Shown: piece after piece, positions 33,031-46,050 of the stretch | How the letters are laid out: every line of letters begins with the position of its first letter | How positions within the stretch are numbered: position 1 is the first letter of the stretch | Assembly (NCBI GenBank): GCA_905221605.1 | Contig: CAJNDS010001746.1 | Span: 463,797 to 527,796, forward strand | Length of the DNA stretch: 64,000 nt | Origin: Symbiodinium natans | Taxonomy: Eukaryota > Sar > Dinophyceae > Suessiales > Symbiodiniaceae | Reading direction: 5' to 3' | Program-made: the position numbers and the translations under genes | The notes under the pieces: model-generated | Databases searched by the model: none | The model's input: only the letters and a program-made list of their open reading frames with translations | Told to the model about the DNA's origin: nothing

Positions 33031-33519
33031 GGTTAGTGGCTAAAGCTGGCATGGGACGAGTGGAACACCTCACCCCTACACCTGGCAGGTCTTGGCCCTT
33101 AATCAGCAGGTCTCAGTCCCGCTGGGGATGTTCCGGGAGTCCTAAAAGGCGCGCATACAGTTTCAAAACCCGAATACAGCTCGGGAATAAGGTGCTGAGT
33201 CAATGCTCCAAGGAGTATCACAAACTGCCCCAAACCGTCTGTTGGACCATAATCGTACTTCCACCGCCCCCGGTGTTACCGATCTCCTCCAAGCACCAGT
33301 TTCACACCAACGAACTCGGTGGAGCGTGCCCCTTGGGGCGGCCCTCTCACCAGGGGCCAAGCGCGCTGCAAGCAAGCAAGCAAGAAGGGGGTTCAATTTG
33401 GAGGGTTTGTGGACAACTCTCCCCTGGAGTCTCCGAGGACAGCAGGCTACCCCAAAGCGGGGGATGTGCAGCGGGCTCTGCAAGTTACGCGCCTTGTCGT
33501 GAGGGGTCACGCTCAAGCC

Positions 33520-33640
33520 CCCAGAAAGAAAGAGAAAGAAAGAAAGAAGAAAGAAAGATGGAAAGAGAGAGAGAGAGAGAGAGAGGGAGAAAGAAGAGGG
33601 AGAAAGAGAAAGAAGAGAGAGAGAGGCTTAGGCCGAGCAC
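33520..33640. repeat. (GAAA)n/(GA)n purine tract
   Basis: AAAGAAAGAAAGAAG followed by (GA)n. No gene is recognised between 33.05 and 34.57 kb; the protein-like ORFs there match nothing I know. Confidence 0.85.
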
Positions 33641-34247
33641 TAGTCATGTTGCACACCACAAGACAGCCGGACCCCACAACTAGAAACACGCAGTCAAGTG
33701 TTAATTCGCATGGACCCGAAACAGAGCCACCAGAGCGGGGCTACGAGGGGGGGTGTAAGGTGGGGGGCCCCTTTCTAGGGGGGCTGCGGCCCACTCCTCC
33801 ACTGTCATTACTGGACCGACGCGGCAGGCAGTGCAAAGGTCGCGGGCCCATGACCACCAACGAGTGCTCTGGGGAAACATACGCAAAGGGGGCGTTGTAG
33901 AGGCCTGCCTTGCTAGGCCTTCCACACGAGTCACACCTGACAAGTCTCACGAATCGTAGACCCAGCTCTTGAAAAGGGGGCATTGATTTCTGTAGTACGC
34001 CTTTGCCATGATAGTTGTGTTTAAGATTCCCATCACCTGGCTGACTTACTTCCCTCAAGAAGGCCAACAGATGGGAAGCACAGTGGGGGGGGAAGGATCG
34101 TCTTGCCCACAGTGTTCATGACCCTGCTGATTCGCTTATTTACAAGACCCGAAGCCCCAATCCCTGAAATCTGCATGGGCAATGCCCGGTGGCAACAAGA
34201 CGGCCTCCCGCGAACAGCGTGGGGATGGCAACTCAAGGGGCTAAGCG

Positions 34248-34270
34248 TATGGAGAGAGAGAGAGAGAAAC

Positions 34271-34313
<43 letters not shown>

Positions 34314-34535
34314 GAGAGAGTGAGAGAAGGGAAGAGAGAAGAGACAGAAGAGAGAGAGAGAGAGAGACAAAGGCCACCCTCTTGAGGGGGCCTCTTCGCT
34401 GTGTAGAAGAAGAAGAAGAAGAAGAAGAAGAGAGAGAAAGAGAGAGTGAGAGAGTGAGAGAGAGAGAGAGGAGAGAGGAGAGCGAGAGGGAGAGACAGAG
34501 AGAGTGAGACACAGAGACAGAGAAAGTTTGCATGA
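34248..34535. repeat. (GA)n/(AGA)n polypurine block upstream of the CCCH exon
   Basis: Mostly (GA)n with a short unique insert at about 34366-34400 and (AGA)n at 34405-34430. It ends about 45 bases before the CCCH exon and is complementary to the CT-rich block downstream of that exon. Confidence 0.9.
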
Positions 34536-34579
34536 ACATGTGTTTCTTTGGTTGCTTTGTCCGCCTGCGAATTGGGTAG

Positions 34580-34695
34580 GTTCTGCAAGCGGTGGGAGCA
34601 GGGCAACTGCAACTTCGGTCACGACCTTGATGGTCTCGGCAATCCCCCCTCCCCACTTTCCACCACATCTCCCACTCTCTCTCTCTCTTTTCTCC

Positions 34696-34767
<72 letters not shown>

Positions 34768-36878
34768 CTCTCTCTCTCGCGCTCTCCTCTCTCTCTCTCT
34801 CTTCTTTGCCTCTCTCTCGCTTCTACTCTCTCCCTCGCTCTCTTTCTCCCTCTCACTCTCACTTTCACTTTGACTCTCATTCTCTCTTTCACTCTCACTC
34901 TCGCTCTGTCACTCTCTCTCTCACTCTCTCACTCTCTCACTCTCTCACTCTCTCACTCTCTCACTCTCTCACTCTCTCACTCTCTCACTCTCTCACTCTC
35001 TCACTCTCTCACTCTCTCACACTCTCACTCTCTCACTCTCTCACTCTCTCACTCTCTCCTCTCTCACTCTCTCACTCTCTCACTCTCTCACTCTCTCACT
35101 CTCTCACTCTCTCACTCTCTCACTCTCTCACTCTCCCACTCTCTCACTCTCTCACTCTCTCACTCTCTCACTCTCTCACTCTCTCACTCTCTCACTCTCT
35201 CACTCTCTCACTCTCTCACTCTCTCACTCTCTCACTCTCTCACTCTCTCACTCTCTCACTCTCTCACTCTCTCACTCTCTCACTCTCTCTCTCGCTCTCT
35301 TGCTTTTTCTCTTTGCTTTTTGCTCTCCACCAATGTCTGCGGTCTACATGGCAACGAGGCTCCGCGTGCCACTTTGCACACGGCGAGCGGGAGCTGCGTG
35401 GGCGGATGCCCTCCCAGCTCGGGCCCCGCAAGTGAGAGAGAGAGGGGGAGAACAGAAGGAGCAGAGAGGTTTGCAGAGCAAACAGCGCAAACATATCAAC
35501 AGAGAGAGAGAGAAAGAGAGACCTGTGAGAGGATTCAGTGATTCTTGCTCGCGCTCCCTCTCTCTCTCTCTCAAGTATGCCTCTGTTTCACATGTCTCTC
35601 CTTTCTCCATCTGCACTCTGAGGGCGGGCATGCCGGGACCTCTGACCATGGCACCCGCGCTGACACCCGCACTGGCGCACCTGGCACCTCTTCTTGAGAC
35701 TGAACGGATACATTGTGGAGTTGGCGCTGTGGATCTTCCCTCCTTCTTTCTTGGACTTTCCTCTCCTCTCCTTGAGTTGGGTGTCTGCGACTCCTCCTCT
35801 AGTACGTGCCAGGCGCCCAGGCCTGCTGTGCCTTTGGCACCCGCACCCGTGCCGGCTCTTGCCTCACAGGGGCTGTGCCGAATTCTGCTTGCGTAGTCGT
35901 GCCATCTAGCGGGGAACTCTGCAACAAGACGCTAAGACCGCTAAGAGCACGAGAGCATGCCAAGGTTCCAGTGCCGGCAGCCAGCGTCGGGTGCTCGAAG
36001 TGATTGTTGGCCATTCCGGACAGGGAAGCATGAGAAAGCATGGGGATTTGGGGTGTTGACCCGGAGATGGGTGAGCACGAATGACTACTGGGGCCGCAAG
36101 AACATTTCGAGTCGTCATACATAAACTCTGCATGATGGCATGGAACCCGTGCACAATACCGTGCCTCTCGGTGTGCCACTATGTTCGCTGCCACTTGCGG
36201 AAGAGAGGCCCCCCCCCCCCCCCCGTATACCACAAGGCGGCATTAGGAAGGCCAGCTCGCTCCTGCTTAGGTGTCCCTGTCGCGCCCTCCACTGCCACCT
36301 CGCCCGCCACTTTCTGTGTCCTCTCCTCAGATCATCACAAAAGTGCGGGAAGGGATGGCATGGGATGGCCAACAAGTTGCGCCTACGCCTGCCCTTTCAG
36401 GTCGCCGATGGCGGTCAAAGGCGACTGGAAGGGTGACGGCTTGGGAAAAGGTAAAGGCTTCGATGGCTTTGGAGAGGGTAAGGGCGGAGGTTGGGGGGAG
36501 GACTGGGGCGACTGGGCTGATTGGGGCACGGGCGCATCGGGTCCTTCGTGTGGGGCCTGGGGTGGAAGCTGTCCTGGTGGCGCCTGTGGCACCGGCGGCT
36601 GCGGCGGTTGCGGCGGTTGCGGTGGCTGTGGTGGCTGTGGTGGCTGCGTTGGCCATGGTGGGGGCGTGGGCGGCGGCTGCGGCGGCTGCAGCGGCTGCGG
36701 CGGCTGCGGCGGCTGCGGCGGCTGCGGCGGCTGCGGTGGCGGGTGCGGCTGCGGTGGTTGCGGTTACCGTGGCGGCTGCGGTTGCGGTGGCGGATGTGCG
36801 GGCTGCGGGGAAGCCTGGGCTGAGGAGTGGGGAGGTGGCCAAGGTGACTGGGTTGGCTGCGGCAGTGAGTGGGGATAG
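34580..36878 (+). CDS. CCCH zinc-finger protein with Gly/Cys-rich C-terminal tail (multi-exon, 5' end not found)
   Basis: Likely RNA-binding protein. Exon 34580-34617 reads FCKRWEQGNCNF after a TAG acceptor, with a GT donor at 34618. Exon 35359-35431 reads SACHFAHGERELRGRMPSQL after an AG acceptor. Joined in phase they give a canonical finger, C-x7-C-x5-C-x3-H, split between the second and third cysteines. The 741-bp intron is almost wholly CT repeat. The last exon starts at 36401 and reads MAVKGDWKGDGLGKGKGFDG, then Trp/Gly/Asp-rich sequence and an array of Gly-Gly-Cys units, ending EWG and TAG at 36876-36878. KGDGxGKGKG stretches are common in dinoflagellate RNA-binding proteins. One or more exons between 35.43 and 36.40 kb remain unplaced, so assignment of the Gly-rich exon to this gene rests on order and strand. 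Upstream exons, perhaps including the coiled coil at 31-32 kb, are unknown. Confidence 0.65.
34676..35300. repeat. (CT)n and 8-bp CACTCTCT array filling the CCCH intron
   Basis: (CT)n with TTCTCTC breaks (34676-34850), then more than 40 nearly perfect copies of CACTCTCT (about 34905-35295). The unit is not a multiple of three, yet all + frames stay open because the sequence cannot form a stop; the 295-345 aa Ser/Leu/His ORFs here are artefacts. Confidence 0.95.
36590..36760. repeat. 9-bp coding repeat GGCGGCTGC
   Basis: About 15 or more imperfect copies inside the last exon of the CCCH gene, encoding Gly-Gly-Cys. It is open in several other frames with Ala-only or Arg-rich readings. The GGC frame is preferred because the flanking sequence (KGKGFDGFGEGKGGG before, QGDWVGCGSEWG after) is continuous with it. 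Confidence 0.8.
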
Positions 36879-37732
36879 CAGCAACCAGGCCTGAAGCTTC
36901 AGTCCGCACGCCAACTAACTCACCCAACTCACCCCTAACACCTAACACCGCTCACCCAACGCACCCTTGACATCTCACTGCTTCGCCTTTCGTGCTCGAG
37001 ACGACCTCCTAGCAGCCCGGCGAAGACAAAGAACGGCTCTCGTGGCTGTGGACACTGAACCGAGTGTATGCCTTAAGTGATGCCTTAAGTGATCACTCTG
37101 CTGCTTTGCGGCTTCGCGGCTCAAAAGCGCTTCTCCTTCTTGGCCCCGCGCTGGCCCCCAACCCCAGGCTGCGATGGCATAGACCACTGTTTGACGGCAG
37201 GTTGTTGCCCCATCCTGCGATTGTTAAACAGTTTTTTTTTTGTGAGCTCTTCTGGCTCTTCCCCCCCCCCCCCCCCCCCCCCCCCATTGTTGAGAGTCCA
37301 TTTGGGCAAATGTCCCGAGCGCGCTCCCGTCAGTTTCGGCGACCTGGCGCCCCCCCCCCCCCCCCCACATGGACTCTGCAGACTCAGGCCCCGACCCCAA
37401 AGAGGACGGGCGGGAAGGGGGAGGGGTCGCAGAAGTGTGACCACGTGTGACCCTTGCAGGAGTTGAGTCGTTGCGGGTGCTGGCCCGTGCCACGCGAAAG
37501 GCAGAGCAAAGTTGCACTGACCATCGCAGTATATCGCAGTCACACATATGAACAAGAGAGAGCCTCGTGGGGTGCGCGGAGAGAGGGACTCGAAGTCGAC
37601 GAGTCGAAGTCGACAAAAGAGAGAAACGAGAGAGGCCCTTGGATGAGACTCTTTCTGTGCAAGTCGACTCCGCCGCGCCGAAACCTCAGAGATTCTGGGG
37701 TGACTCCTCGGGCTTCTGCGGTTGCCAGTACC

Positions 37733-37868
37733 TTCCCTCCTTCCCTCCTTCCCTCCTTCCCTCCTTCCCTCCTTCCCTCCTTCCCTCCTTCCCTCCTTCC
37801 CTCCTTCCCTCCTTCCCTCCTTCCCTCCTTCCCTCCTTCCCTCCTTCCCTCCTTCCCTCCTTCCCTCC
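37733..37868. repeat. 8-bp tandem repeat CTTCCCTC
   Basis: About 16 almost perfect copies on the + strand; open in every + frame for lack of stops. Confidence 0.95.
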
Positions 37869-39275
37869 TCCCCTCTCTCTTCTCCTCTCCTTGTTTGGCT
37901 GACGCGCGTAGAGTCTATCTGAATTCAGCCTTCTGCAGGACTGGCCATTTATCGCCGGCCGGTCACAAGTTGCCAGGTGCCACATAGCGGACAGAGCGAT
38001 AGCGGTGACAGGGCCCGACTTTGTGCGATCTGAACGGCTACCAGCGGAACTGCTCCCATCGCGTCTTCTCACAGGTGACAGCGTTCCCGCTGCCTGCGTC
38101 TACGGAGCCGTGTCGGAGCCACCTTCAATGGGAGGGGCCCGAGGGGCCCGAGGCTCAAGAAAGCCGAGCCACAAGGAGGCGCTGAATGGCCAGCTTTCTT
38201 TTCTTGCAACTTGAGCCCCGCCCGAGGCATGTTCCGCTCCTGCGTCTGCGACTTCCAGCAAGGCACTGGCTGGACTCAAGAAAGCTTCTGCAGCCTGAGG
38301 AGACAACAAGTCCTGAACCCCAGAAGCAGATAGAGAGAGCACAAGTGCTCTCCTTCTCGTCTTCGGTCAAATTTGCTCATTTTAACCAAGGCTGGAACGA
38401 AAAGGAAGGAACGCCCCGAAGTTGCTCCGGGCATCCGGAGAATTAAAGCTATGGCTTGTGTCGAAATTTGCTCCAGTGCTTCAACTTCAGTGCGCCTCTT
38501 TACACCCTCGAAACCGATCTGCCCACAGAGTGCAGATGAATCTGGCAGCACTAAAGCAGGGAAAAGCGAATGCCTCGTGGCAGACAGAACCTCTAAGACT
38601 AATCTGACTTTTTTGTTGCATCCTCCTTCGCCCCTTTTGCGCTGCAGGCGCCGCCCTCAGAAGTAGAGGTCGGCTTTCTTCCCCCGTAGGCCTTGAGAAG
38701 TGAAGGTCCATTTTTGGCCGCTCTCCGCTCAGCCTCAAGGATCCTCTTGTTCCTCTTGTTTCACGCTCGTCTCCCCTAGTCTACCCTACCCTGCCTATAC
38801 CTCAGAAATCGGCAAAAGGCTCGGAAGAGATGGAGGGCATCTTTCACATGCTTTCCCCCTTTTCAAAGCGATGGTGTGCCGCAGGGATCCGCGAAGCGCA
38901 GCGAGCCCTGCACCCGCCTCGGAAACCCTGAGAACCCTGTGCAAAAAAATCGCGTTTCATTTCTTCGCTCTTCGAGATGAAGTTTCAGGTGAGGCAGCCC
39001 AGCCAATGAGCCCCAAATGCAAGATCATGCAAGAGGCCGGGACCTTAGTTTCCTGCAGCGTTGCGCAGCCCAGCTCCATTCTCCATGATGTCTTTCCGGG
39101 CTGATGCTCCTGTGGCTGTGGATGTCGGGGTGTGGGGTCTGCATGTTCTTGGCGACGCTTCTTCTCCAAATTACACCGTTGTAGGTGTCATGGGTGAGAA
39201 TGAAGCCTTTCGGCGAAATGTGTCCCAGTCTGTGGTAGGAATCGGCCTTTCCCGTACTTACGTGTGTCACCGTTT

Positions 39276-39345
39276 GTATGTATGTATGTATGTATGTATG
39301 TATGTATGCATGCATGCATGCACGCATGCATGCATGTGTGTGCGT
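39276..39345. repeat. (GTAT)n then (GCAT)n microsatellite
   Basis: GTAT units change to GCAT and then GTGT, as expected of a tetranucleotide array with point-mutated sub-blocks. Confidence 0.9.
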
Positions 39346-40068
39346 GTGTGAGTGTGAGTGAGGGTTCGGGGAGGGGAATGCCTTGTCACACGCGTTGAGG
39401 CGCTCAAAGCCGGTCGCGTGTCGCAGCTCCAAAGCAGCTCCTGCCTCAGTTGTGTTTTTTCACGGTTCGATAGCGTTCCATGCGTTCTCCCCCCCCCCCC
39501 CCAATGCTTGATTAGGAGTTTCTTTTTTCAGTTCTAGGGAGCTCTGAATTTTTCAGGGGAATGCAGGTAGCACCATCGCCGATTGCACCATCGGAGCCAA
39601 TTACAGACTTGACCTCAGAGCGCTGGGCCCTTTCGGAGTCTCGCACACGCATTTCTCCAGACTTCTGAGACTTCGCTTCTGAAGGGGCGGGTGCGGTGGG
39701 TGAAGTGAAGTCTGGGCACAGCGCGGCCGTGTGTGGAGTGCCGTTCTCACATGTTGGCGAGGCAGCGCGGTGGCGTCGATCTGTAAGGATCTTGACTTTG
39801 CCGGCGCCTCACAATGTTTATCGTAAAAAGCAAGAGAACGATAAAGAGGACCAATGTGCTGCTCACCAGCCCCTGTGCCCCTTTGAGGTCACCGGGGAAT
39901 GCGGAGATCTTGAACGGGATCCCACTTTGGCCTATGGAGCTGCCCGCTGCTCTGAGAGCTAAGCTGTAACGTCTGCTTGCGTGCCCCGCCTCGCATTTTG
40001 CACTTTGGACTCCATGTTGCTTTCCAAGGGCCTCCAAATATGTCCCCTGTGTTCTGCTGCCTCGGAAC

Positions 40069-41335
40069 ATGTCCGAAGTGCCTCTGCTTCAGGCGGCGCT
40101 GACCTTCAAGGAACGCCACCCCCCGCCCCACCCCGTTCTGTCTCTCTCTCTCTCTCGCTCTTTCTTTCCCTTTTCTTTCCTTCCGTCCCCTTTTGGCAGC
40201 CTTCTCTCCTTCTCTCTTTTCTTCCCCTCTCTGCACATCTTTTGCTGGCAGGATGTTAGCTTCGAGCTGCCCGCAGGCTCCCTGTGGCCGCATCTGCCAT
40301 CTTTGGGATTCTGAGCGCTTCTTTCCCAGGGCAGGGCCTAATTCTGGCCCCCTGCTCTGGTCATTTCGAGCCTGGCACGTGTCTTGGCTGAGAAATGAAC
40401 AATGATGCAGATAAAGAGAAGCGCCACGTACTCGCCGAGAGCTTCATGGGGCTGGTTTGCACGCGGGACCATCAGGGGAGGGACAAGGCCATGTTCTGTA
40501 TGTGTCCAGTTGTGATCTCGATTCTGGAGCTGTTAGACAAGGAGCCGACAACCTGAATCATGGGAGCCTGAGGGCGCTTGGTCTGTGGACACGATGAGAA
40601 ACTGAAACGAACGAGGGTCCACTTGTGATTCGCTGGGACCGAGGCTGGTGGCGCTGATGGGCTCGGACCCCGGAAGCCCCGACTGAAAACTGTGTGAGCT
40701 GACTTATTATCGTGCTTGTGATTTAATCTGAAGTCCTTTTCTCAGGTCTTATGAAGCTTGCTCATGTCAGGTCCGTCTGGCAGCGGAAAGACGACGCTGC
40801 TGGACATCCTGGCCTGCAAGAAGACCTCGCCATACACCGGGGATGCTCGGGGCGCCCAGGGGAGAGGTTTCCAGAGGTTCCCGAGGTTCGGATCCCGAGG
40901 TTCGGATCCCGAGGTTCCCGAGTTGTGGAAAAGCTCGGGTGATGCATCGCTTGCTTTGAGAAGCCAAATTTAGTGGCGTAGCTCTTTCAGCAATCGGTGG
41001 TCTCTCTTCTTCTCACGGAGAGTGAGTCTCAGTCAGTCTCTGGGAGAGGTCCATCTGAATGGCCGGCCCCGGGACGAGCTCTTCCGGCGCATCACCAGCT
41101 ACGTGCCGCAGGAGAACACTGAGAGAAGCAGCCACCACGTGCGCCCAACCGCTGGGTGCCCACGGCATCCAAGCACCTGTCCACACCCCCTCCTCTCTGT
41201 CTCTACTCTCTCTCTCTAACTTTTCTTTCTCTTCTCGCTCTCTCCCTCTCTGTGTCTCTCTCTCTCTCTCTCCACTCTCTCTCTCTCTCTCTCCACTCTC
41301 TCCTTCACGCGCACATCTGCAAATTCCTCTCTTCG

Positions 41336-41368
<33 letters not shown>

Positions 41369-44300
41369 GATCTCCAGGAGGACATCATGTTTCCCACGGT
41401 GACGGCCGGGCTTGCTCTTTTATCCCTCGGAGAGTGAGAGAGAGCACAGGGAAAAAGGAAGCGGATAAAGAAGACGCAGCGAAGAAAACTAACAGACGTG
41501 TGTGCACAAAAAAGGGTGTCTGTCAAGTGTAGACCCTCTTTCCTCCAGCTCTTCGGATTGTGAGGTGAAGGAGCAGCTCATGTTCCACACCGTCCTGAAG
41601 ACCGAGGCCGGCGAAAGAGAAGGGAAAGAAGGAAGAGAAGGAGCGAAGAGAGCTCGGGGAGAGAGCTCTCGGGGAGAGAGCTCTCGGAGAGAGCGAAGGG
41701 GAAGAGAGGGCACGAAACGAAGAGCACACAGGAAGGGGGAAAGCCGAGGTCCCCTCGAAGGTTACCAGGGAAGACATGGCCAAGACCATCCAGCCCCTGG
41801 GCCACGTTCAAGACGTTCAAGAGATCTTCAGAGACCCGAAGAAAATCCGAAAGACCATTGAAGGCTGCAACTCCAAGCCGTGGGGTTGGAGGAGGCGCAA
41901 CGAGGGCTGAGAAAACGGGGGGGGAGGGCACTCTTTGAGCGTGTGGCTTCGTCGTGGCTTCAGGGCCCGTTTCCTCGGGTGTGTCCTGAGCTTTGTGATG
42001 GTTTCCGGGCTCTGAGATGGAGTTGGGCGACTGCTTTCGCTCAGGAGTAGAGCCCGAAATGCCCAAATCCGGACAGCCAGCAAACGGGCCAGGAACCCGC
42101 TGTCAGTGGCTGTTCTTGACTGTTAGTATAGCGTAGGCCCGGGACTGCTTTGGGGCCGCGGTTGCAGGCAACCAACTTAATGAGCAAAAGCCCCCAAGCT
42201 GCCCTTGTTTGGTGGATCTGGGAGGTGCAGGACTCCTTGATCGGGAGCGACGTCGTGCGGGGCATCTCGGGTGGCCAGAGGCCTTTGGGGGGCAGGCATC
42301 CTTGGAGAAGGGGCCTCCTCTTGAAGCTTGCACGCTGCCCCCTCTCCCCCCCCCTTCCCCGTGCGGCCCAGTTCCTGGATGCGCATTCTCCTCCTCTTTG
42401 TTGTCCTTCTCAGCTCCGGCGCTTTCTAAATCAGTACACATCGCACAATGTGCCACGTCCTCTTGAGCTCTGCGCCGGTCCTCTTTGCCTCAGGCGGCGC
42501 GTGTCTCTCGCTTGCGGCCTCGCAACGGGTGCCTGGAACCTACGCTGCCTTCTGTTTTCAAGCACCGCTCTCTCCTTCGATAGACTGCTGTACTTGGGAG
42601 CGGCTTCCAGGCGCAGATCTTCTTTTGCGATGAGCCGACGTCGGGCTTCGCCGGCCTCTGTCATTTTGGGCGAGTCATAGCGAGTCATAGGCATGTCGGG
42701 TCATAGCGAATGGCGCGGCAGGTTTGAGTGCGACGGATGCTGAACAGTGTGTCAGGCTCGTGCCAGGGAACATTCTTGCCGTCTTGTAACGGAGCAGGCA
42801 GTTGGAAGTATGTGGGGCGCACATGGTGGCGCACCGGCAGGTACATGCGCCTGCTGTGCAAGAAATACGGTGTGAGCATCGTCGTGGCAATTCACCAGCC
42901 GCGGCAAGAGGTGGGGGACCGACAGAGCTGTGACAGCGCAAACTGCAAGAAGCACGCCCTGAACCCCAGAGAAACAGAGAGAGACCGAACTCCCCAAAAC
43001 GGCTTAAAGAGTTCATTCAAGAATCACAGCCCAAGAGCGTCCAAGGTGGCGGTCCTCTTCGATCACCTCTTGCTGCTGACAAGTCCTGGAGATGTCGTTT
43101 ACAACGGCAAGATGACGGAGGCTCAGCCGGGGGAAGCTAGGCAGCATCCCCTAAAGAGATGCCAAAAGAGGAGGATTTCGAAATGCCGGGGGGGGGGGAA
43201 GGGGGGGGGGCAGAGGGGGCAGAGCTCGGTTCTGCGACTTCCCCCCTCCAACGGCGCCACCTCCGCTTCGCGTTGATAACTCCCGCTGTGGGCTTCAAGA
43301 GTCCCCCACAACCGAGTACCCAACACCCTCTGCGTGCATCTTGAGAAAAAGTTGGAGGTGGAGTTTCGTGAGACGTGTCTGCGCGCCGCGCGCGCCCGCT
43401 CTCCTTGGCCAACTGAAAGCTTGATGTTGGAGTGCTACTGAGCCTACAGCACGCCAAAGTTGTGCGAAACCTCGAAGCATCCTGTAACCGAGAATTCTGG
43501 TGCGGCTCGGCAGAGGGCCAATGCACGTCATGCACGTCATCAGGGCTTCCAGATGCGGCTTTCGGCGAGAAGCCCTGGTCCTACACCGTCGAAGTCCAGT
43601 CTTGCATTCCTGGACAGTGAGGCGTCCTTCCGTCCCTTTGCAACCCTTCGAAAGCCTGCGAGGCGTTAAAGGCTCCACATTTGTGGTAAACTTTTGAAAG
43701 CATAAAGAATCGGGGGGGACCCTTTGAAGGCCCGGACTCATACCCACGACTTTATTCATCCCGGGCCGGGGGCCCATTTTGGGCCCAGGGGCTTTGTTTT
43801 CCTGTCGGTCCCCCAGAATTTGCACCCTCCAAATGAAATTTTCATGCTCGGAGTCAATGCTCACAGCATGCAGCTAGTTGGCGGCATCTATCTATGCTGT
43901 CTTGCATACCCTCAGCTGTACATCACACCATTCAAAAGGACAGCAGCAACCAGCTTAATGGCACATGGCTTCAAGCTGAGGGAAGAGCCTCATCTTCCAT
44001 ACCGAGTAGCCCTCCCTTGCCACCCTTCCTCCTTCCTCGCCCCTCCTGGTCAGGCGCGGCAATACTGGAGCGACGCGGGCTTCCCTGTGGGGCCCCCTTA
44101 GAGAAGCTTTTTCCAAAGCCTCAAATTGGCCAAAGCACACGCTGCAGCGACCGAAGCCAAAGGTTCCAGATTTGGTCTCGCCCACAGTGCCTTGGGCGAG
44201 CATTAGACGGAGGGATGGGTTGAATGTGGGGCTTCGCAAGACTTGACATGGAGCGGCTTCGCAGGACCAAAGAAAACGTGGTATTCAGTAAGCTGGAACC

Positions 44301-45035
44301 CCCAGTGCCAGAGCATGTCGTAGGACTACTTCCTGGACTTGGTCACACCGGGGACGTTGGACTCACAGGCGGCTGCAGCCATGCCAAAGCCATGCCAAAG
44401 CCATGCGAAAGCCATGCGAAAGCCATGCGAAAGCCATGCGAAAGCCATGCGAAGCCCACTTCGTGGCAAACCAACTTCTCGCGGAAAGGCTTCAGCAACA
44501 GTTGTCACGTTGTCACGTGCTGATTGTTTTCTGAGTCAGACTGAGTCAGGTGGAGCACTTTCGAGAATTCTATCGGGCCAATGCCAAGGGCAAGGCGAGG
44601 GTCGACGAATTAGCAGGAGCCCTGGAGAGAGGTGCTGGAATGTCTTGGCTTGCCTTTGCCTTGGCTTGCCTTCGCTTGTCTTCGCTTGTCCCGCTCTTGT
44701 ACTTCAGGTTGAAAGGGAGTTGTGGAATCTCCACGAAAGGAAGACGGCCTTTCAGCTGTTGGAGGTTTGCGCACGGAGAGAGGCACATTCCACCACAGAC
44801 ATCCAAAGACCACACGATGCCAGGATAGACAAGAGCGGCTGCACAGCTGGCGCCAGTTGCATTCTGGCGGGGGGGCGGGTGCCCTCGAGTTTTGGGCATC
44901 GCATTGCATCGCTGGGCCTGTGACCGTGTTCATGTTGCTTCCGCCTTCGTGGCAAGGATGCCGTCGTGTCAGGTCAGGATGAGAGCCCTGAACGGCCCTA
45001 AGCTCTAAACCCACGTGGAACCTGTTGGGGAGGGC

Positions 45036-45073
<38 letters not shown>

Positions 45074-45978
45074 CGTTTGTGCCAGGTCGAAGTTTGGGGA
45101 CCTGCCGCCGGTGAGGTACAGCAGCTACGGCGTCAGGCCTTTTTTACGCCGGCTATTTTGGGGTAAACAAGTGCGAAGGGTGGGGGGGGGGGGGGGGAAG
45201 GGCATTTCCTTGTCGTGCGCAGGTTCCGGAAGCAGCTGCAGAAGGTCTTTTGTCGGCAGGTGCGCCTCCTCCTCCGGGATCAGCCACGAGCTCAGCCTCT
45301 GCAATTGACCATTTAAGTCTTCTCAATGTGTCTTTGAATCTGCTGGGCTGCCGAGGCAGGGCGTGTTTACCGAGATTTTGGTGGCCATAGCGCAGGCTTT
45401 GGTTGTAGGCCCGTCGGAGAGATTCGGAGAGTTTCGGGAGAGCGGTGCAGCGGACGAGGGCAGCTTAAACCCTGGCAAGCGCTTGCTGAGGCGCAGCGTA
45501 CATCGGCATTGGGAAGGGAGAAGATGCTGGATACCACCAGGCACCCACTGGCGCCGGTACATCCGGACCGAAAGTTGCAGAGGTGCTTCCATGTTAGGTC
45601 GGATTCTACTTCATGCTGGTGATGACCTGCGCCCTCTCCGGCATCAAGGATGGGCCACTGCAACGCACTGCAGCTCACTGCAGCTCACTGCGCAATCTGG
45701 GAGGTCATGCCGAAGGCGATTGCAGAGCGCACGGTCATGAAACTGGAGGTTTCGGAGGTGCTGTACAGCGTGCATTGCTCAGGATGCCTTTCATATCAGC
45801 AACACAGAAAAAGGCAGCGCGCAAGACATCCAATTCGGATATCAGAGCTCAGGACTGGGCATACATTATTGCTTTTACAAGCCTCAACCTCTTCTTATCA
45901 TTGTTCTGCAATTGCATCTTCGTGACACTCGTCTTCGCTTTGTCCGAAGCTCAGAAGGGCAAGGGGTGGGGGGGCTAC

Positions 45979-46050
<72 letters not shown>

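Larger units (their letters stand above)
36879..40068. other. Spacer between the CCCH and ABCG genes; no gene assigned
   Basis: It contains C-tracts (37261-37285, 37351-37366, 39490-39503), an 8-bp CTTCCCTC array (37733-37868) and (GTAT)n/(GCAT)n (39276-39335). Some short + frames look protein-like: about 38074-38210 after a CACAG acceptor (GDSVPAACVYGAVSEPPSMG), and about 39559-39640 after GCAG (VAPSPIAPSEPITDLTSERW). The second could be an upstream or 5' UTR part of the ABCG gene, but neither is supported by a family match. Confidence 0.45.

Noticed and set aside
34504..35541. Ser/Leu/His-rich ORFs of 295-345 codons
   Set aside because: They come from CT and CACTCTCT microsatellites that cannot form stops. 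The region is instead an intron of the CCCH gene.
36271..36894. Alternative Ala-rich and Arg-rich frames over the Gly/Cys repeat
   Set aside because: The Gly-Gly-Cys frame is the only one continuous with the KGKG-rich start and the Trp/Gly end; the others are by-products of the 9-bp repeat.
41744..41910. Extended reading of ABCG exon 7 to its in-frame stop (EIFRDPKKIRKTIEGC and on)
   Set aside because: The protein joins in phase and by family order to the VQDSLIG exon if the exon ends at 41805 with a GT donor. The remaining open sequence is taken as intron, though alternative splicing is possible.
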